Below are positions 1 to 8,769 of a stretch of 64,000 nucleotides of DNA, in pieces. The translations under genes were made by a program, and so were the position numbers. The notes beneath the pieces were generated by a model. That model made no database searches. It was not told the origin of the DNA and saw only the letters and a program-made list of their open reading frames with translations. Each line of letters opens with the position of its first letter. Position 1 is the first letter of the stretch. This DNA comes from Gandjariella thermophila (GTDB taxonomy: Bacteria; Actinomycetota; Actinomycetes; Mycobacteriales; Pseudonocardiaceae), in contig NZ_BJFL01000001.1 in the NCBI RefSeq assembly GCF_005405885.1, positions 186,001 through 250,000 of the forward strand, written 5' to 3'.

Positions 1-176
1 CCTGGCGGCGCGGGGCATGTGGCGCCGGTTGGGTCCCCACCTCCATGGCCGCCGACCGTATCCGGCTACCGCCCGGTCACCTGCTCGCCACGCCGCCGGG
101 GCAGACTCGACGGTTCGGGCGCCGCGACCGGCGTGGGCGCCCGCGGCGACAACGTCACGTCTGGAGGCTGGCCGCG
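1..176. other. Left-edge non-coding stretch
   Basis: I see no gene I can support here. Short open frames exist on both strands but match no family and look like GC-driven shadows. The last bases contain a CTGGAGG-like ribosome binding site for the phosphodiesterase that follows. The 3' end of a gene outside the window could lie here unseen. Confidence 0.4.
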
Positions 177-962
177 ATGATCGTCGACCACCCGTACCTG
201 AGCGGACCCCATCCCCGTGCGTTCGCGCACCGCGGGTGGCACGTCGGTGAACTGGCCGGCATGGAGAACTCGCTGGCGGCGTTCCGCCGCGCCGTGGCCG
301 AGGGCTACCGGTACCTGGAGACCGACGTGCATGCCACGGCGGACGGCGTGGTGGTGGTGCACCACGACGCGGTGCTGGACCGCACCACCGACGGGCGGGG
401 CGCGGTGGCCGCGCTGCCGTGGTCGCAGGTGCGGCGGGCGCGGGTGGCCGGCCGGGAACCAGTGTGCCGGTTGGAGGACCTGCTGGAGGAACTGCCGGAG
501 GCGTTACTCAACGTGGACGTCAAGGCGGACTCGGCGGTCGGCCCGGTACTGGAGGTGCTGCGCCGGACGAACTCCTGGGACCGGGTGTGCCTGGCGTCGT
601 TCTCCGACCGGCGGTTGGCGCGGCTGCGGCGGCTGGCCGGGGCACGGTTGATCACGTCGATGGGTCCCCGGTCGGTGGGCGCGCTGTGGGCGGTGGGCCG
701 GTTCCCGCTGCTGCCGTTCGGCGCCGCGGTGCGCGGGGTGATGGCCCAGGTGCCGGTGCGGCAGGGCCGGTTGACGGTGGTGGACCATCGGCTGGTGCGG
801 GTGGCCCGGCGGCGCGGTTTCGAGGTGCACGTGTGGACGGTGGACGAGGAGCCGGACATGCGGGCGTTGCTGGAACTCGGGGTCGACGGCCTGGTCACCG
901 ACCGGCCGGACGTGTTGCGGGAGGTGCTGCGGTCGCGGGGTGCGTGGCCGGAGGTGAACTGA
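177..962 (+). CDS. Glycerophosphodiester phosphodiesterase
   Basis: A 261-residue GDPD-family TIM-barrel enzyme, expected to hydrolyse glycerophosphodiesters to glycerol 3-phosphate and an alcohol. Family motifs are clear: AHRGW near residue 18 (first catalytic His), ENS near 30, ETDVHATADG around 48-57 (metal-binding Glu and Asp), HHD at 62-64, DVKAD further on, and a C-terminal VHVWTVDEEPDM followed by GVDGLVTDRPD. The frame is open upstream to 45, but ATG 177 follows CTGGAGG at good spacing and gives the usual family length, so I chose it. No signal peptide is visible, so it is probably cytoplasmic. The transporter 157 bp downstream on the same strand could be co-transcribed. Confidence 0.93.
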   Translation: MIVDHPYLSGPHPRAFAHRGWHVGELAGMENSLAAFRRAVAEGYRYLETDVHATADGVVVVHHDAVLDRTTDGRGAVAALPWSQVRRARVAGREPVCRLEDLLEELPEALLNVDVKADSAVGPVLEVLRRTNSWDRVCLASFSDRRLARLRRLAGARLITSMGPRSVGALWAVGRFPLLPFGAAVRGVMAQVPVRQGRLTVVDHRLVRVARRRGFEVHVWTVDEEPDMRALLELGVDGLVTDRPDVLREVLRSRGAWPEVN

Positions 963-1119
963 CCCCGCCGCCGCCCGCTTCCGTGGCGGTACGGCGACGA
1001 CCCGGTATCGGTCCGACCCGGGACGCCGCCGTCGGCCGCCCGGCCCAGTACAGTCCGCGTGCCTGGTCGTGGACGACGGTGATGCGGCCGGGTGTGCCGA
1101 GGGAGGGCGGTCGGTCGTG

Positions 1120-2493
1120 ATGGCTGGGGTGTCGGTGGAGTCGGCGCCGGGTCCGGCGCTGCGCCGGCAGCGGTTCGGTTGGTACACCTACGGTTGGGCG
1201 AGCCACACCTTCGAGGCCACGGTGATCACCGTGTTCATGAGCCGCTACCTGCCGGCGGTGGCGGAGAACGCGGTGGGCCGCAGCGGCACGCTGAACGTGC
1301 TGGGGATTCCGGTGGCGGCCGGTTCGCTGTTCGCCTACACGGTGTCGGTGTGCAGCGTGCTGCTGTTCGTGGTGCTGCCGGTGGTGGGCGCGGTGGCCGA
1401 CCGGACCGGGCGCAAGCGGGGCATGCTGCTGGGTTTCGGCTACACCGGCGCGGCCGCGTGCACGGCGATGGTGCTGGTCGGGCCGACCGACTGGCAGTTG
1501 GGGACGGCGCTGTTCGCGGTCGCGTTCCTCGCCTACAGCAGCGCCAAGGTGGTGTACAACTCGCTGCTGCCGGACCTGGCCGGCCCGGACGAGCGGGACC
1601 GGGTGTCCTCGGTGGGATGGGCGGCCGGCTATGTGGGCGGCGGCATCCTGCTGGCGGTCAACTTCGTCTGGTCGTTCTTCATCCACGACTCGGCGTGGCT
1701 GGCGCGGCTGTCGCTGGGCAGCGCTGGGGTGTGGTGGGCGGTGTTCGCGCTGGTGCCGCTGCGGGTGTTGCGGCACCTGCCGCGGGCGGCGACGGAGCGG
1801 GCCGCGGTGCGCGGTTCGGTGCTCACCTCCGGGTTCCGGGAACTGGGGGACACGCTGCGGCACCTGCGGGCGTTCCCGTTGACGCTGCTGTTCCTGGTGG
1901 CCTACCTGGTGTACTACGACGGCATCTCCACGGTGACCACGCTGTCCGCCGACTACGGCCAGCAGGAACTGCGGTTGTCCGACTCGACGCTGCTGTCGGC
2001 GATCCTCATCGTGCAGTTCACCGCGTTCGGTGGGGCGTTGCTGCTGGGCCGGCTGGCCGGCCGGTGGGGGGCGAAGCGGGTGGTGGCCGCCAGCCTGGTG
2101 CTGTGGGTCGGTGTGGTGGTGGCCGCGTACTTCCTGCAGGTCGGCAGCGTGGTGCAGTTCTACGCGCTGGCGCTGGTGCTGTCGATCGTGCTCGGCGGTA
2201 CGCAGGCGCTGTCCCGGTCGCTGTTCTCGAGCATGATCCCGAGGGGCAAGGAGGCCGAGTACTTCAGCCTGTACGAGATCTCCAGTTCGGGCACGAGCGC
2301 GCTGGGCCCGCTGCTGTTCGGCCTGACGCTGCAGAACACCGGCAGCTACCGGGCGGCGATCGTGTCGCTGGTGGTGTTCTTCGTGGTCGGGCTGGCGTTG
2401 CTGCTGGTGGTGAACGTGGGTCGGGCGATCCGCGCGGCCGGCAACGTTCCGCCGGCGAACCTGGACCCGGCGGGCCGCGGCGTCGGTGGCTAG
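1120..2493 (+). CDS. MFS permease, UMF1/Atg22-like
   Basis: A 457-residue polytopic membrane protein with about twelve hydrophobic segments. The N-terminal GWYTYGWASHTFEATVITVF stretch and the ADRTGRKRGML loop after transmembrane helix 2-3 are typical of the UMF1/Atg22-like branch of the major facilitator superfamily, whose substrates in bacteria are mostly unknown. A second half-signature, GRLAGRWGAKR, appears near residue 300. ATG 1120 is preceded by GAGGGAGGGCGG; GTG 1117 in the same frame is the alternative. A GC-rich inverted repeat about 35 bp after the stop may terminate transcription. Family is confident; substrate cannot be read from the sequence. Confidence 0.9.
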   Translation: MAGVSVESAPGPALRRQRFGWYTYGWASHTFEATVITVFMSRYLPAVAENAVGRSGTLNVLGIPVAAGSLFAYTVSVCSVLLFVVLPVVGAVADRTGRKRGMLLGFGYTGAAACTAMVLVGPTDWQLGTALFAVAFLAYSSAKVVYNSLLPDLAGPDERDRVSSVGWAAGYVGGGILLAVNFVWSFFIHDSAWLARLSLGSAGVWWAVFALVPLRVLRHLPRAATERAAVRGSVLTSGFRELGDTLRHLRAFPLTLLFLVAYLVYYDGISTVTTLSADYGQQELRLSDSTLLSAILIVQFTAFGGALLLGRLAGRWGAKRVVAASLVLWVGVVVAAYFLQVGSVVQFYALALVLSIVLGGTQALSRSLFSSMIPRGKEAEYFSLYEISSSGTSALGPLLFGLTLQNTGSYRAAIVSLVVFFVVGLALLLVVNVGRAIRAAGNVPPANLDPAGRGVGG

Positions 2494-2527
2494 CCGGCGG
2501 GTGCGGCCGCCACGTAGCGTACCGGGC

Positions 2528-2543
2528 CACCCCCACGGGGGTG
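2528..2543 (+). terminator. Possible terminator after the MFS gene
   Basis: Arms CACCCC and GGGGTG with a CACG loop, 35 bp after the transporter stop. There is no T-tract, so this is only a candidate. Confidence 0.35.
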
Positions 2544-2794
2544 CACACGCTCGGTAACCGCTCGGCGTCGTGTGCTGCCCTGGTGTGACCAACACCTCGC
2601 CGCCGGGGGCCGTCTTTCGGACACATCGCATTGGCCCGACCGGCGACACGTCCGGTAGGTTCACCCATTCGGATGCTGGTCGTCCCCGGCCGGAGGATAA
2701 CGCGTCACGAAGGCCGTCCGATTGCATCCTTATGAACGGAAGCCTTCGTTGACACGTGAAGAAGGTCACCGACGGCGACCAGACCCCCAAACCC

Positions 2795-2821
2795 GGGAAC
2801 GATTGGCCTAGTTCCATCGTT
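2795..2821 (+). promoter_or_regulatory. Sigma-R-type promoter of rbpA
   Basis: GGGAAC at 2795-2800 and GTT at 2819-2821 are separated by exactly 18 bases, matching the actinobacterial sigma-R/SigH consensus GGAAT-N18-GTT. rbpA is a known member of the sigma-R disulfide-stress regulon in Streptomyces, so site and gene agree. The start codon lies 59 bases after the GTT. Confidence 0.8.
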
Positions 2822-2879
2822 GCACTCGGTAAGCACTACCCTGGGGCCCTTGCCCTGAGCCGAGCGAAAGGACACCGCC

Positions 2880-3224
2880 ATGGCCGACCGCGTTTTGCGT
2901 GGTAGCCGGCTCGGAGCGATCAGCTACGAGACTGACCGCAACCATGACCTCGCACCGCGCCGGCAGGTGCGATACGCCTGCCCCAAGGGGCACGACTTCG
3001 AGGTTCCGTTCTCCGACGACGCCGAGGTCCCCTCGGTCTGGGAGTGTCGCCTGCACGGCGCGACATCGAAGATGATCGACGGGAGCGAGCCCGAGCCGAA
3101 AAAGGCCAAGCCACCACGGACGCACTGGGACATGCTGCTCGAACGCCGCTCCATCCCCGAGCTAGAGGAACTGCTCAACGAGCGGCTGGAGGAGCTGCGC
3201 GGCCGCCGCTCCCGCTCGGCCTGA
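2880..3224 (+). CDS. rbpA: RNA polymerase-binding protein RbpA
   Basis: A 114-residue actinobacterial transcription factor that binds RNA polymerase and the principal sigma factor and stabilises the open complex. The sequence is full-length and canonical: MADRVLRGSRLGAISYE at the N-terminus, the central RYACPKGHDFEVPFSDDAEVP core domain, WECRLHG, and the C-terminal sigma-interaction helix THWDMLLERRSIPELEELL. AAAGGA at 2867-2872 sits 7 bases before the ATG. It is a single-gene unit with its own sigma-R-like promoter and a strong hairpin 21 bases after the stop, shared with the convergent ppm1. Confidence 0.98.
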   Translation: MADRVLRGSRLGAISYETDRNHDLAPRRQVRYACPKGHDFEVPFSDDAEVPSVWECRLHGATSKMIDGSEPEPKKAKPPRTHWDMLLERRSIPELEELLNERLEELRGRRSRSA

Positions 3225-3245
3225 TACCCTCGCTGACATGAAACG

Positions 3246-3270
3246 GCCGCCCGCGTATCCCGCGGGCGGC
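3246..3270. terminator. Bidirectional hairpin terminator rbpA/ppm1
   Basis: A perfect 10-bp stem, GCCGCCCGCG (3246-3255) and CGCGGGCGGC (3261-3270), with a 5-base TATCC loop. It sits between convergent rbpA and ppm1. There is no long T-tract, as is common for actinobacterial terminators. Confidence 0.75.
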
Positions 3271-3290
3271 CCTTCTGCGTCCGCCGACCG

Positions 3291-4061
3291 TCACCCCCGG
3301 CCGCGGATCAGGTCACGCAACTGGGTGCCACGCCGCCGCAGACCCCACTTGGTCACCCGCACCAATGCCTCCCGCACCACGTCACCGCTCATCTTCGACA
3401 CGCCGTGCTGCCGCTCCGTGAACGTGATCGGCACCTCGGCCACCCGGAAACCCGCCTCCAGCGCGCGCCACGCCAGGTCGATCTGGAAGCAGTACCCCTG
3501 CGAGGCCACCGTGCCGAGATTGACCTTCTCCAGCACCTCCCTGCGGTAGGCGCGGAACCCTCCGGTGATGTCCCGGATGCCCGCGCCCAGCGCGATCTGC
3601 GTGTAGAGGTTGGCGCCGCGGGAGAGGAACTCCCGCCGCCTGGGCCAGTTCACCACCCGCCCGCCCGGCACGTACCGGGAGCCCAGGACCAGCTCCGAGT
3701 CCCGCAGCGCGTCCAGCAGTCTGGGCAGGTCCTCGGGCGCGTGCGAGCCGTCCGCGTCCATCTCCACGATCACCGCGTAGTCGCGGTCCAACGCCCACCG
3801 GAAGCCGGCGAGGTACGCGGCGCCAAGCCCGGCCTTCTCGCTGCGGTGCAGCACGTGCACCCGGGACTCCGCGGCGGCCATCTCGTCGGCGAGCTGCCCG
3901 GTGCCGTCCGGGCTGCCGTCGTCGATCACCAGCACGTGCGCCTCGGGAAGCGCAGCGTGCAGCCGCTCCACGATCGGCCCCAGGTTGTCCCGCTCGTTGT
4001 AGGTCGGGATCGCCACCAGCACCGGGCCGAGCTCGCCGTGGCTGTCGCGCTGGTCCGCCAT
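3291..4061 (-). CDS. ppm1: Polyprenol monophosphomannose synthase
   Basis: A 256-residue GT2 family glycosyltransferase that moves mannose from GDP-mannose to polyprenol phosphate, the donor for lipoglycan and protein mannosylation. Visible signatures are [37 protein letters not shown] (the DXD-like metal site), [22 protein letters not shown] and [18 protein letters not shown] 4061 is preceded by AGGAGGA at good spacing; the open frame extends upstream but that part has no homology-like features. It lies 58 bp after lnt on the same strand. In Mycobacterium tuberculosis the Lnt and Ppm activities are domains of one protein; here they are separate genes. The protein has no membrane segments. 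Confidence 0.95.
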   Translation of the reverse strand: MADQRDSHGELGPVLVAIPTYNERDNLGPIVERLHAALPEAHVLVIDDGSPDGTGQLADEMAAAESRVHVLHRSEKAGLGAAYLAGFRWALDRDYAVIVEMDADGSHAPEDLPRLLDALRDSELVLGSRYVPGGRVVNWPRRREFLSRGANLYTQIALGAGIRDITGGFRAYRREVLEKVNLGTVASQGYCFQIDLAWRALEAGFRVAEVPITFTERQHGVSKMSGDVVREALVRVTKWGLRRRGTQLRDLIRGRG

Positions 4062-4119
4062 GCGTGTCCTCCTCGCCGGTGCGCGCCTGCCGCGCAGCCG
4101 GCCATGATCGTTCGAATGG

Positions 4120-5769
4120 TCAGTGGTCACCCCGGCCGTCCGGCGGCCTCCCCGACCCCTCGCCACCGGTGGTAGCCGGCGACGGGCGGGCGCGCCGGCG
4201 CCGCACCGAGGCGACCAGGGTCCAGCCCAGTGCGGCCAGGCCGAGCAGGGTCATCACCCACTCCGGTCCGGCGCCGAGCCGAGTGGCCAGCGTAGTCGTC
4301 GCCCGCAGCGGCACCCGCGCGACCAGTGCGTCCGGGGTGAACAACTCCGTCTGCTGGGTGACGGTGCCGTCCGGTGCGACGATCGCGCTGACCCCGCTGG
4401 TGGCCGCCACCAGCACGCTACGGCCGTGCTCGACCGCCCGCACCCGGGACATCGCCAGCTGCTGGTAGGTCATCTCGGTACGGCCGAAGGTGGCGTTGTT
4501 GGTGGGAATGGCCAGCAGCGTGGCACCCGAGCGAACCGAGTCACGGACGGCGCCGTCGAAGGCCACCTCGTAACAGGTGGCGATGCCCACCCGGGCCGGG
4601 CCCATGGTGAACACCTTCGCCGCCGTGCCCGGGGAGAACTGCCAGGTCACCCGATCCACCTCGGGGCTGAACACGCGGACGAACGACCGCAGCGGCATGG
4701 TCTCGCCGAACGGCTGCAGCTTGCGCTTGTCGTACTCGTCGACCGGGCCGCGCCGCGGATCCCACAGCACCGCGGCGTTGCGCAGCGTGCCGTCCGGCGG
4801 GGACACCACGGCGCCGACCGAGACCGGCGCCCCCACGTCCGCCACGGCCCGGTCGATCTCGGTGTAGGCGTCGAGGTTGCGGTACGGGTCGATGTCCGAG
4901 GAGTTCTCCGGCCAGATCACCAGATCCGGGCGGGGTACCCGGCCGGAGCGGATGTCCGCGGCAAGCTGCTCGGTGCGCCGCACGTGGTTGTCCAGCACCG
5001 CGCGGCGCTGCGCGTTGAAGTCCAGGCCCAGCCGGGGCACGTTGCCCTGGATCACCGCCACCGTCGCGATGCCCGCGTTCGCGTCGGTGCCCACCACCGG
5101 GACGGCCGCCACCCCGGCCAGCACCGGCACCAGCACCGCCAGCGCCGCGCCGACCACGGCCCGCGGCCGCCATCCGGTGCGCCACCGCAGCACCAGCGCC
5201 GCCACCCCGAACCCGGTCAACGCCACCGCGAAGCTCACCAGCGGCGTGCCACCCACCGCGGCCAGGTGCAGGTAAGCGCCCTCGGCCTGACCGAACGCCA
5301 CCTTGCCCCACGGAAACCCGCCGAACGGCAGCCGCGCGCGCAACGCCTCCCCGGCCACCCACAGCAGCGCCGCCCACAGCGGCGCGCCCCCGACCGTGGA
5401 CACCACCGCGATCGCCGCGCCCGCCGCCCCGGCGAACACCGCCTCCGCCGCGGCCAGCGGCAACCACGCCACCGCGCCCACGTACTCGCCGGTCCAGTGC
5501 AGCAGGGGCAGGAAGAACCCCAGTCCCATGACGAACCCGTAGCCGAATCCGGCACGCGCCCGCCGGCCGTGCAGCACCACCCCGAGCCCGGTGAACGCCA
5601 GCGGCGCCAGCCACCACAGCGGCCGCGGCGGGAAACTCAGGTAGAGCACGGCGCCGGACGCCGCCGCGAGCGCCACGCGCGCGAGCACGCCGCGCCAGCG
5701 GCGGCGCGGCGTGCCGAGGGTTTCGACCGGCGACGCCTCATCCGGCGTCGTCACCACGGGGGCAGCCAC
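4120..5769 (-). CDS. lnt: Apolipoprotein N-acyltransferase
   Basis: A 549-residue membrane enzyme that N-acylates the lipid-modified cysteine of lipoproteins. The N-terminal ~220 residues hold several hydrophobic helices with [18 protein letters not shown] and [10 protein letters not shown]; the C-terminal half is a nitrilase-type domain. Catalytic triad residues are recognisable: Glu in VIWPENSSD, Lys in [11 protein letters not shown], Cys in [10 protein letters not shown]. The start is a GTG 6 bases after TACCCT, suggesting a leaderless mRNA. It is followed by ppm1, giving the conserved lnt-ppm1 order. Lipoproteins encoded in this window (33.3, 50.4 and 55.5 kb) are plausible substrates. 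Confidence 0.95.
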   Translation of the reverse strand: MAAPVVTTPDEASPVETLGTPRRRWRGVLARVALAAASGAVLYLSFPPRPLWWLAPLAFTGLGVVLHGRRARAGFGYGFVMGLGFFLPLLHWTGEYVGAVAWLPLAAAEAVFAGAAGAAIAVVSTVGGAPLWAALLWVAGEALRARLPFGGFPWGKVAFGQAEGAYLHLAAVGGTPLVSFAVALTGFGVAALVLRWRTGWRPRAVVGAALAVLVPVLAGVAAVPVVGTDANAGIATVAVIQGNVPRLGLDFNAQRRAVLDNHVRRTEQLAADIRSGRVPRPDLVIWPENSSDIDPYRNLDAYTEIDRAVADVGAPVSVGAVVSPPDGTLRNAAVLWDPRRGPVDEYDKRKLQPFGETMPLRSFVRVFSPEVDRVTWQFSPGTAAKVFTMGPARVGIATCYEVAFDGAVRDSVRSGATLLAIPTNNATFGRTEMTYQQLAMSRVRAVEHGRSVLVAATSGVSAIVAPDGTVTQQTELFTPDALVARVPLRATTTLATRLGAGPEWVMTLLGLAALGWTLVASVRRRRARPSPATTGGEGSGRPPDGRGDH

Positions 5770-5775
5770 CCGGTT

Positions 5776-5781
5776 AGGGTA
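5776..5781 (-). promoter_or_regulatory. -10-like element of lnt (leaderless)
   Basis: On the minus strand TACCCT lies 6 bases before the GTG of lnt, placing the likely transcription start at or next to the start codon. No clear -35 is visible. Confidence 0.5.
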
Positions 5782-5967
5782 CGGCCTGCGGAGTCAGCCG
5801 CCGGTCAGCCAGGCGGCCGAACAGCGCACCGGGCCCGGGATCACTCCTGGTCGAGCGGCTCGATCGGGTCGAACGCCGCCGGGACGGCTGCGCCGAGCTT
5901 CCCGTGCCGGCCGGCACGTCACCCCACGTGCTCGGGGACAGCACGGACTCCATGGCAGCAGGGAGGG

Positions 5968-6375
5968 TCACTCGATCGGGTCGGGGCGGGTGGGGACCAC
6001 GACCGTGCCCCGGGCTCGGGTGACCACCAGCGGCGGGTCGAGCACGTCCGCCGCGGACGGGCCCCGCTCGGCCGCCGCCCGGCACACCACCCGCGCCTCG
6101 AAGTCGATCTCCCGGGACCGGTTGCCGATGCGCACCAGGGTCGCGGTCGCCTCGATCACGTCACCGGCCCGGATCGGCGCCAGGAAATCCACCGACGAGT
6201 ACCCGGCGAACAGGCCCTCGTCGCCGTCTGTGCGGATACACAGCTCCGTGGCCACGTCCCCGAACAGGCCCAGCCCGTAGGCGCCCTCCACCAGGCCGCC
6301 GCCGTAGTGGGCGTGCGCGTGCGGCACGTACCGGCGGTGGGTCACCGAGAACCCCTCGACCAGCGCGGAACTCAC
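5968..6375 (-). CDS. kal: 3-aminobutyryl-CoA ammonia-lyase (hotdog fold)
   Basis: A 135-residue single hotdog-fold protein; in lysine fermentation Kal converts L-3-aminobutyryl-CoA to crotonyl-CoA and ammonia. The call rests on length, the HRRYVPHAHAHYGGGLVEGAYGLGLFGDVATEL stretch (residues ~14-45), DFLAPIRAGDVIEATATLV, and its position directly after kamD-kamE. GTG 6375 has GGGGAGGG about 3-10 bases upstream. An alternative ATG at 6444 overlaps the kamE stop (TGATG) in the same frame and would add 23 residues; the repeat described below lies between the two starts. Last gene of the operon. A related MaoC-like or thioesterase role cannot be fully excluded by sequence alone. Confidence 0.85.
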   Translation of the reverse strand: MSSALVEGFSVTHRRYVPHAHAHYGGGLVEGAYGLGLFGDVATELCIRTDGDEGLFAGYSSVDFLAPIRAGDVIEATATLVRIGNRSREIDFEARVVCRAAAERGPSAADVLDPPLVVTRARGTVVVPTRPDPIE

Positions 6376-6378
6376 CAG

Positions 6379-6447
6379 CCCTCCCCTTCCGCGAGTTTCC
6401 CCAGCGCCGTGGCCACGGTGGCTGCCGCGGCTTGACGCACGCATCAG
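6379..6447 (-). repeat. Dispersed intergenic repeat, copy 1
   Basis: On the minus strand the segment starts with CTGATGCGTGCGTCAAGCCG at the kamE stop codon and ends with ACTCGCGGAAGGGGAGG, which supplies the kal ribosome binding site. Both ends recur in the pafB-pafC gap (copy 2). The 22-base match at 6426-6447 is exact. Confidence 0.7.
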
Positions 6448-7196
6448 CAAACCTCCCCGCGTCGCGCGAGCGCGTGCACCAGGTAGCTGGCCACCTCGCC
6501 CGGGGTGGTGCCCCGGCCGAAGACCCGGTCCACGCCCAGTTCCTCGGCCATCCGCGGGTCGAACCGGGGCCCGCCGGCCACCAGCAGCGGCCGCCGCTCC
6601 CCCATCGCCTCCCGGAACGCCGCCGCCATCTCCCGAGTGTTCAACAGGTGCGCGTCCCGCTGGGTAACCACCTGTGACACCAGCACCGCGTCCGCCTTCT
6701 CCGCCCGGGCCCGCCGGACCAGCTCCGGCACCGTCACCTGGGCGCCGAGGTTGATCACCCGCAGCTCGCGGTAGTACTCCAGGCCCTTCTCCCCGGCAAA
6801 ACCCTTGATGTTGAGGATCGCGTCGATGCCGACGGTGTGCGCGTCGGTGCCGATGCACGCGCCCACCACCACCAGCTTGCGTCGCAGCAACCGCTTCACC
6901 TCGGCGTTCACCTCGGCGGGGCTGAGCAGCGGGAACTCCCGCTCCACCACCTCGACCTCGGCCAGGTCGACCAGGTGCGTCACCGACCCGTACACCACGA
7001 AGAAGGTGAACTCACCGCCGATCGGATGGGAGTGCACCACCATGGCCGGGTCCAGGCCCATCTTCGCGGCCAACCGCAGGGCGGCACCGTCGGCGCGGGG
7101 GCCGTGCGGCACCGGCAGGGTGAACGACATCTGCACCATGCCGTCCCCGGTGGTGTCACCGTAGGGGCGCACGTACCGCGCCGCGGCCTCGGTCAT
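6444..7196 (-). CDS. kamE: Lysine 5,6-aminomutase beta subunit
   Basis: A 250-residue B12-binding small subunit of lysine 5,6-aminomutase, which moves the terminal amino group of beta-lysine (or D-lysine) from C6 to C5 using adenosylcobalamin and PLP. The cobalamin motif DxHxxG is present as DAHTVG, with the cobalt-ligand His at residue 120. Lys131 lies 11 residues later in ILNIKGF, the same spacing as His133/Lys144 (PLP Schiff base) in the clostridial enzyme. Downstream are SQVVTQRDAH and LVAGGPRFDPRMAEELGVD, typical of the Rossmann B12 domain. The ATG overlaps the kamD stop by ATGA, so the subunits are translationally coupled. Confidence 0.95.
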   Translation of the reverse strand: MTEAAARYVRPYGDTTGDGMVQMSFTLPVPHGPRADGAALRLAAKMGLDPAMVVHSHPIGGEFTFFVVYGSVTHLVDLAEVEVVEREFPLLSPAEVNAEVKRLLRRKLVVVGACIGTDAHTVGIDAILNIKGFAGEKGLEYYRELRVINLGAQVTVPELVRRARAEKADAVLVSQVVTQRDAHLLNTREMAAAFREAMGERRPLLVAGGPRFDPRMAEELGVDRVFGRGTTPGEVASYLVHALARRGEVC

Positions 7197-8761
7197 GATT
7201 CCGCCTCCAGCAGGTCGATGGCCGGGTTGCAGTAGCCGTCGGCCTTGGCCACCACACCGTCCGCGCCCTTGCCGCCGTCCTCCGGCCGCCTCATCAACCC
7301 GAAGGTGCCCTCCGCGATCGCCCGCAGCAGCCCCCGGTCGACGATCCGTTCCAGCAGGTCCACCGCCTCGCCGAGTACCTGGTGGGCGCGCTTGACGATC
7401 AACCCGTCCGGGGCCGGCCGGAAGTCCTCGCGCAGGTTGCCCGCCGCGCCGAGCACGTAGCGCACGTTCTCCAGGGCGAGGTCGCGGTCGGACAGGAACG
7501 GGGTGACCACCGCCTCGGTCATCATGCCGACCAGCAGGATGCCCTGCCCGGTCAGCGCGCCGGCCAGGTTGAAGAACCCGTCCAGCAGGTAGCCGCGGAA
7601 CACATTGCCGGTCATGTGCTTCGTCGGCGGCATCCACTTCAGCGGCGCGTCCGGGAACAGCTCGCGGGCCAGCAGCGCGTGCGCCAGCTCCAGCCGGAAC
7701 GAGTCCGGGATGTCCGGGTTGATCTCGAACGCATGGCCCAGCCCGAGTTGCCAGTCGGCCAGCCCGGCCTCGTGGGCGAAATGCTCGTTGAGCAGTTGCG
7801 ACACGGTGACCGTGTGCGCGGCCTCCACCGCGTCCGCGGTGGTGAGGTAGTTGTCCTCACCGGTGTTGATGATGATCCCGGCGCGGGCGTGGACCTGCCG
7901 GGAGAACCGCTGGTCGACGAACGTGCGCACCGGGTTGATGTCGCGGAACAGGATCCCGTACATCGAGTCGTTGAGCATCATGTCCAGCCGCTGCAGGCCG
8001 GCCAGCACCGCGATCTCCGGCATGCACAGCCCGGACGCGTAGTTGGTCAGCCGCACGTACCGGCCGACCTCCCGGCTCACCTCGTCCAGCGCCGCCCGCA
8101 TGATCCGGAAGTTCTCCTGGGTGGCGTAGGTACCGGCGAAACCGTGGTGGGTGGCGCCCTCCGGCACGTAGTCCAGCAGGGACTGGCCGGTGGAGCGGAT
8201 CACCGCGATCACGTCGGCGCCGGCGCGGGCGGCGTTGCCGGCCTGCACCACGTCCTCGTCGATGTCGCCGGTAGCCACGATGAGGTAGATCCACGGCCGC
8301 TGCGGCGGATCACCCAGCTTGGCGATCAACCGGTCGCGCTGGGTCCGGTTGCGGTCCAGGGTGCGGATGCCGCGCGCGATCGCGGTGCGGGCGGTGCGGG
8401 CAGCCCTGGTCCGGTCCCTTCCGGTGGGCAGCCGGTAGCGGACTTGGCCGGCGGCGGTGGCCTCGGCCAACTCGGTCAGCGAGCCGAGGTTGTGCTCGGC
8501 CAGCGCGTGGAACACCGGCAGCGCCGCGCCGTGCTCCAGGCCGCAGTGCTCGCGCACCGTGTCCACCACCCGGTTCACCCACGGCACGTCCCCGGCGCGG
8601 TGTGCGGTGTCCGCGCCGGTGATCCCGGCCAGCCGCAGCGTGGCCCGCTCCACCGACACCGTGGTGTGCGCCCTGGCCAGGTCGATCACCGGCGCCGCCG
8701 CCCGCGCCGCCAACCGCCTGGCCTTGGCCACCAACTCCGGGTCCAGGCCCAGCAGGCTCAT
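7193..8761 (-). CDS. kamD: Lysine 5,6-aminomutase alpha subunit
   Basis: A 522-residue large (TIM-barrel) subunit partnering KamE. Conserved family stretches include VPWVNRVVDTVREHCGLEHG near residue 60, GDIDEDVVQAGNAARAGADVIAVIRSTGQSLLDYVPEG around 165-200, THHGFAGTYATQENFRIMRAALDEV, RLTNYASGLCMPEIAVL, LNDSMYGILFRDIN, and NTGEDNYLTTADAVEAAHTVTVSQLLNE. Length fits the family (about 510-520). AAAGG lies about 12 bases before the ATG, within the tail of the preceding TIR-like gene, whose stop is only 8 bases away. Coupled to kamE by a 4-bp overlap. Confidence 0.96.
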   Translation of the reverse strand: MSLLGLDPELVAKARRLAARAAAPVIDLARAHTTVSVERATLRLAGITGADTAHRAGDVPWVNRVVDTVREHCGLEHGAALPVFHALAEHNLGSLTELAEATAAGQVRYRLPTGRDRTRAARTARTAIARGIRTLDRNRTQRDRLIAKLGDPPQRPWIYLIVATGDIDEDVVQAGNAARAGADVIAVIRSTGQSLLDYVPEGATHHGFAGTYATQENFRIMRAALDEVSREVGRYVRLTNYASGLCMPEIAVLAGLQRLDMMLNDSMYGILFRDINPVRTFVDQRFSRQVHARAGIIINTGEDNYLTTADAVEAAHTVTVSQLLNEHFAHEAGLADWQLGLGHAFEINPDIPDSFRLELAHALLARELFPDAPLKWMPPTKHMTGNVFRGYLLDGFFNLAGALTGQGILLVGMMTEAVVTPFLSDRDLALENVRYVLGAAGNLREDFRPAPDGLIVKRAHQVLGEAVDLLERIVDRGLLRAIAEGTFGLMRRPEDGGKGADGVVAKADGYCNPAIDLLEAES

Positions 8762-8769
8762 GTCCGCAT

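Larger units (their letters stand above)
2494..2879. other. Long intergenic region ahead of rbpA
   Basis: No gene is supported in these 386 bases. It holds a possible terminator for the transporter (CACCCC/GGGGTG arms at 2528-2543), a larger hairpin with near-complementary arms CGAAGGCCGTCCG (2708-2720) and CGGAAGCCTTCG (2737-2748), then TTGACA at 2749-2754 without a convincing -10 partner, and finally the sigma-R-type promoter and ribosome binding site of rbpA. Confidence 0.6.

Noticed and set aside
895-2817. A 640-codon minus-strand open frame opposite the MFS gene
   Set aside because: His/Gln/Arg-rich nonsense composition, antisense to a clear transporter.
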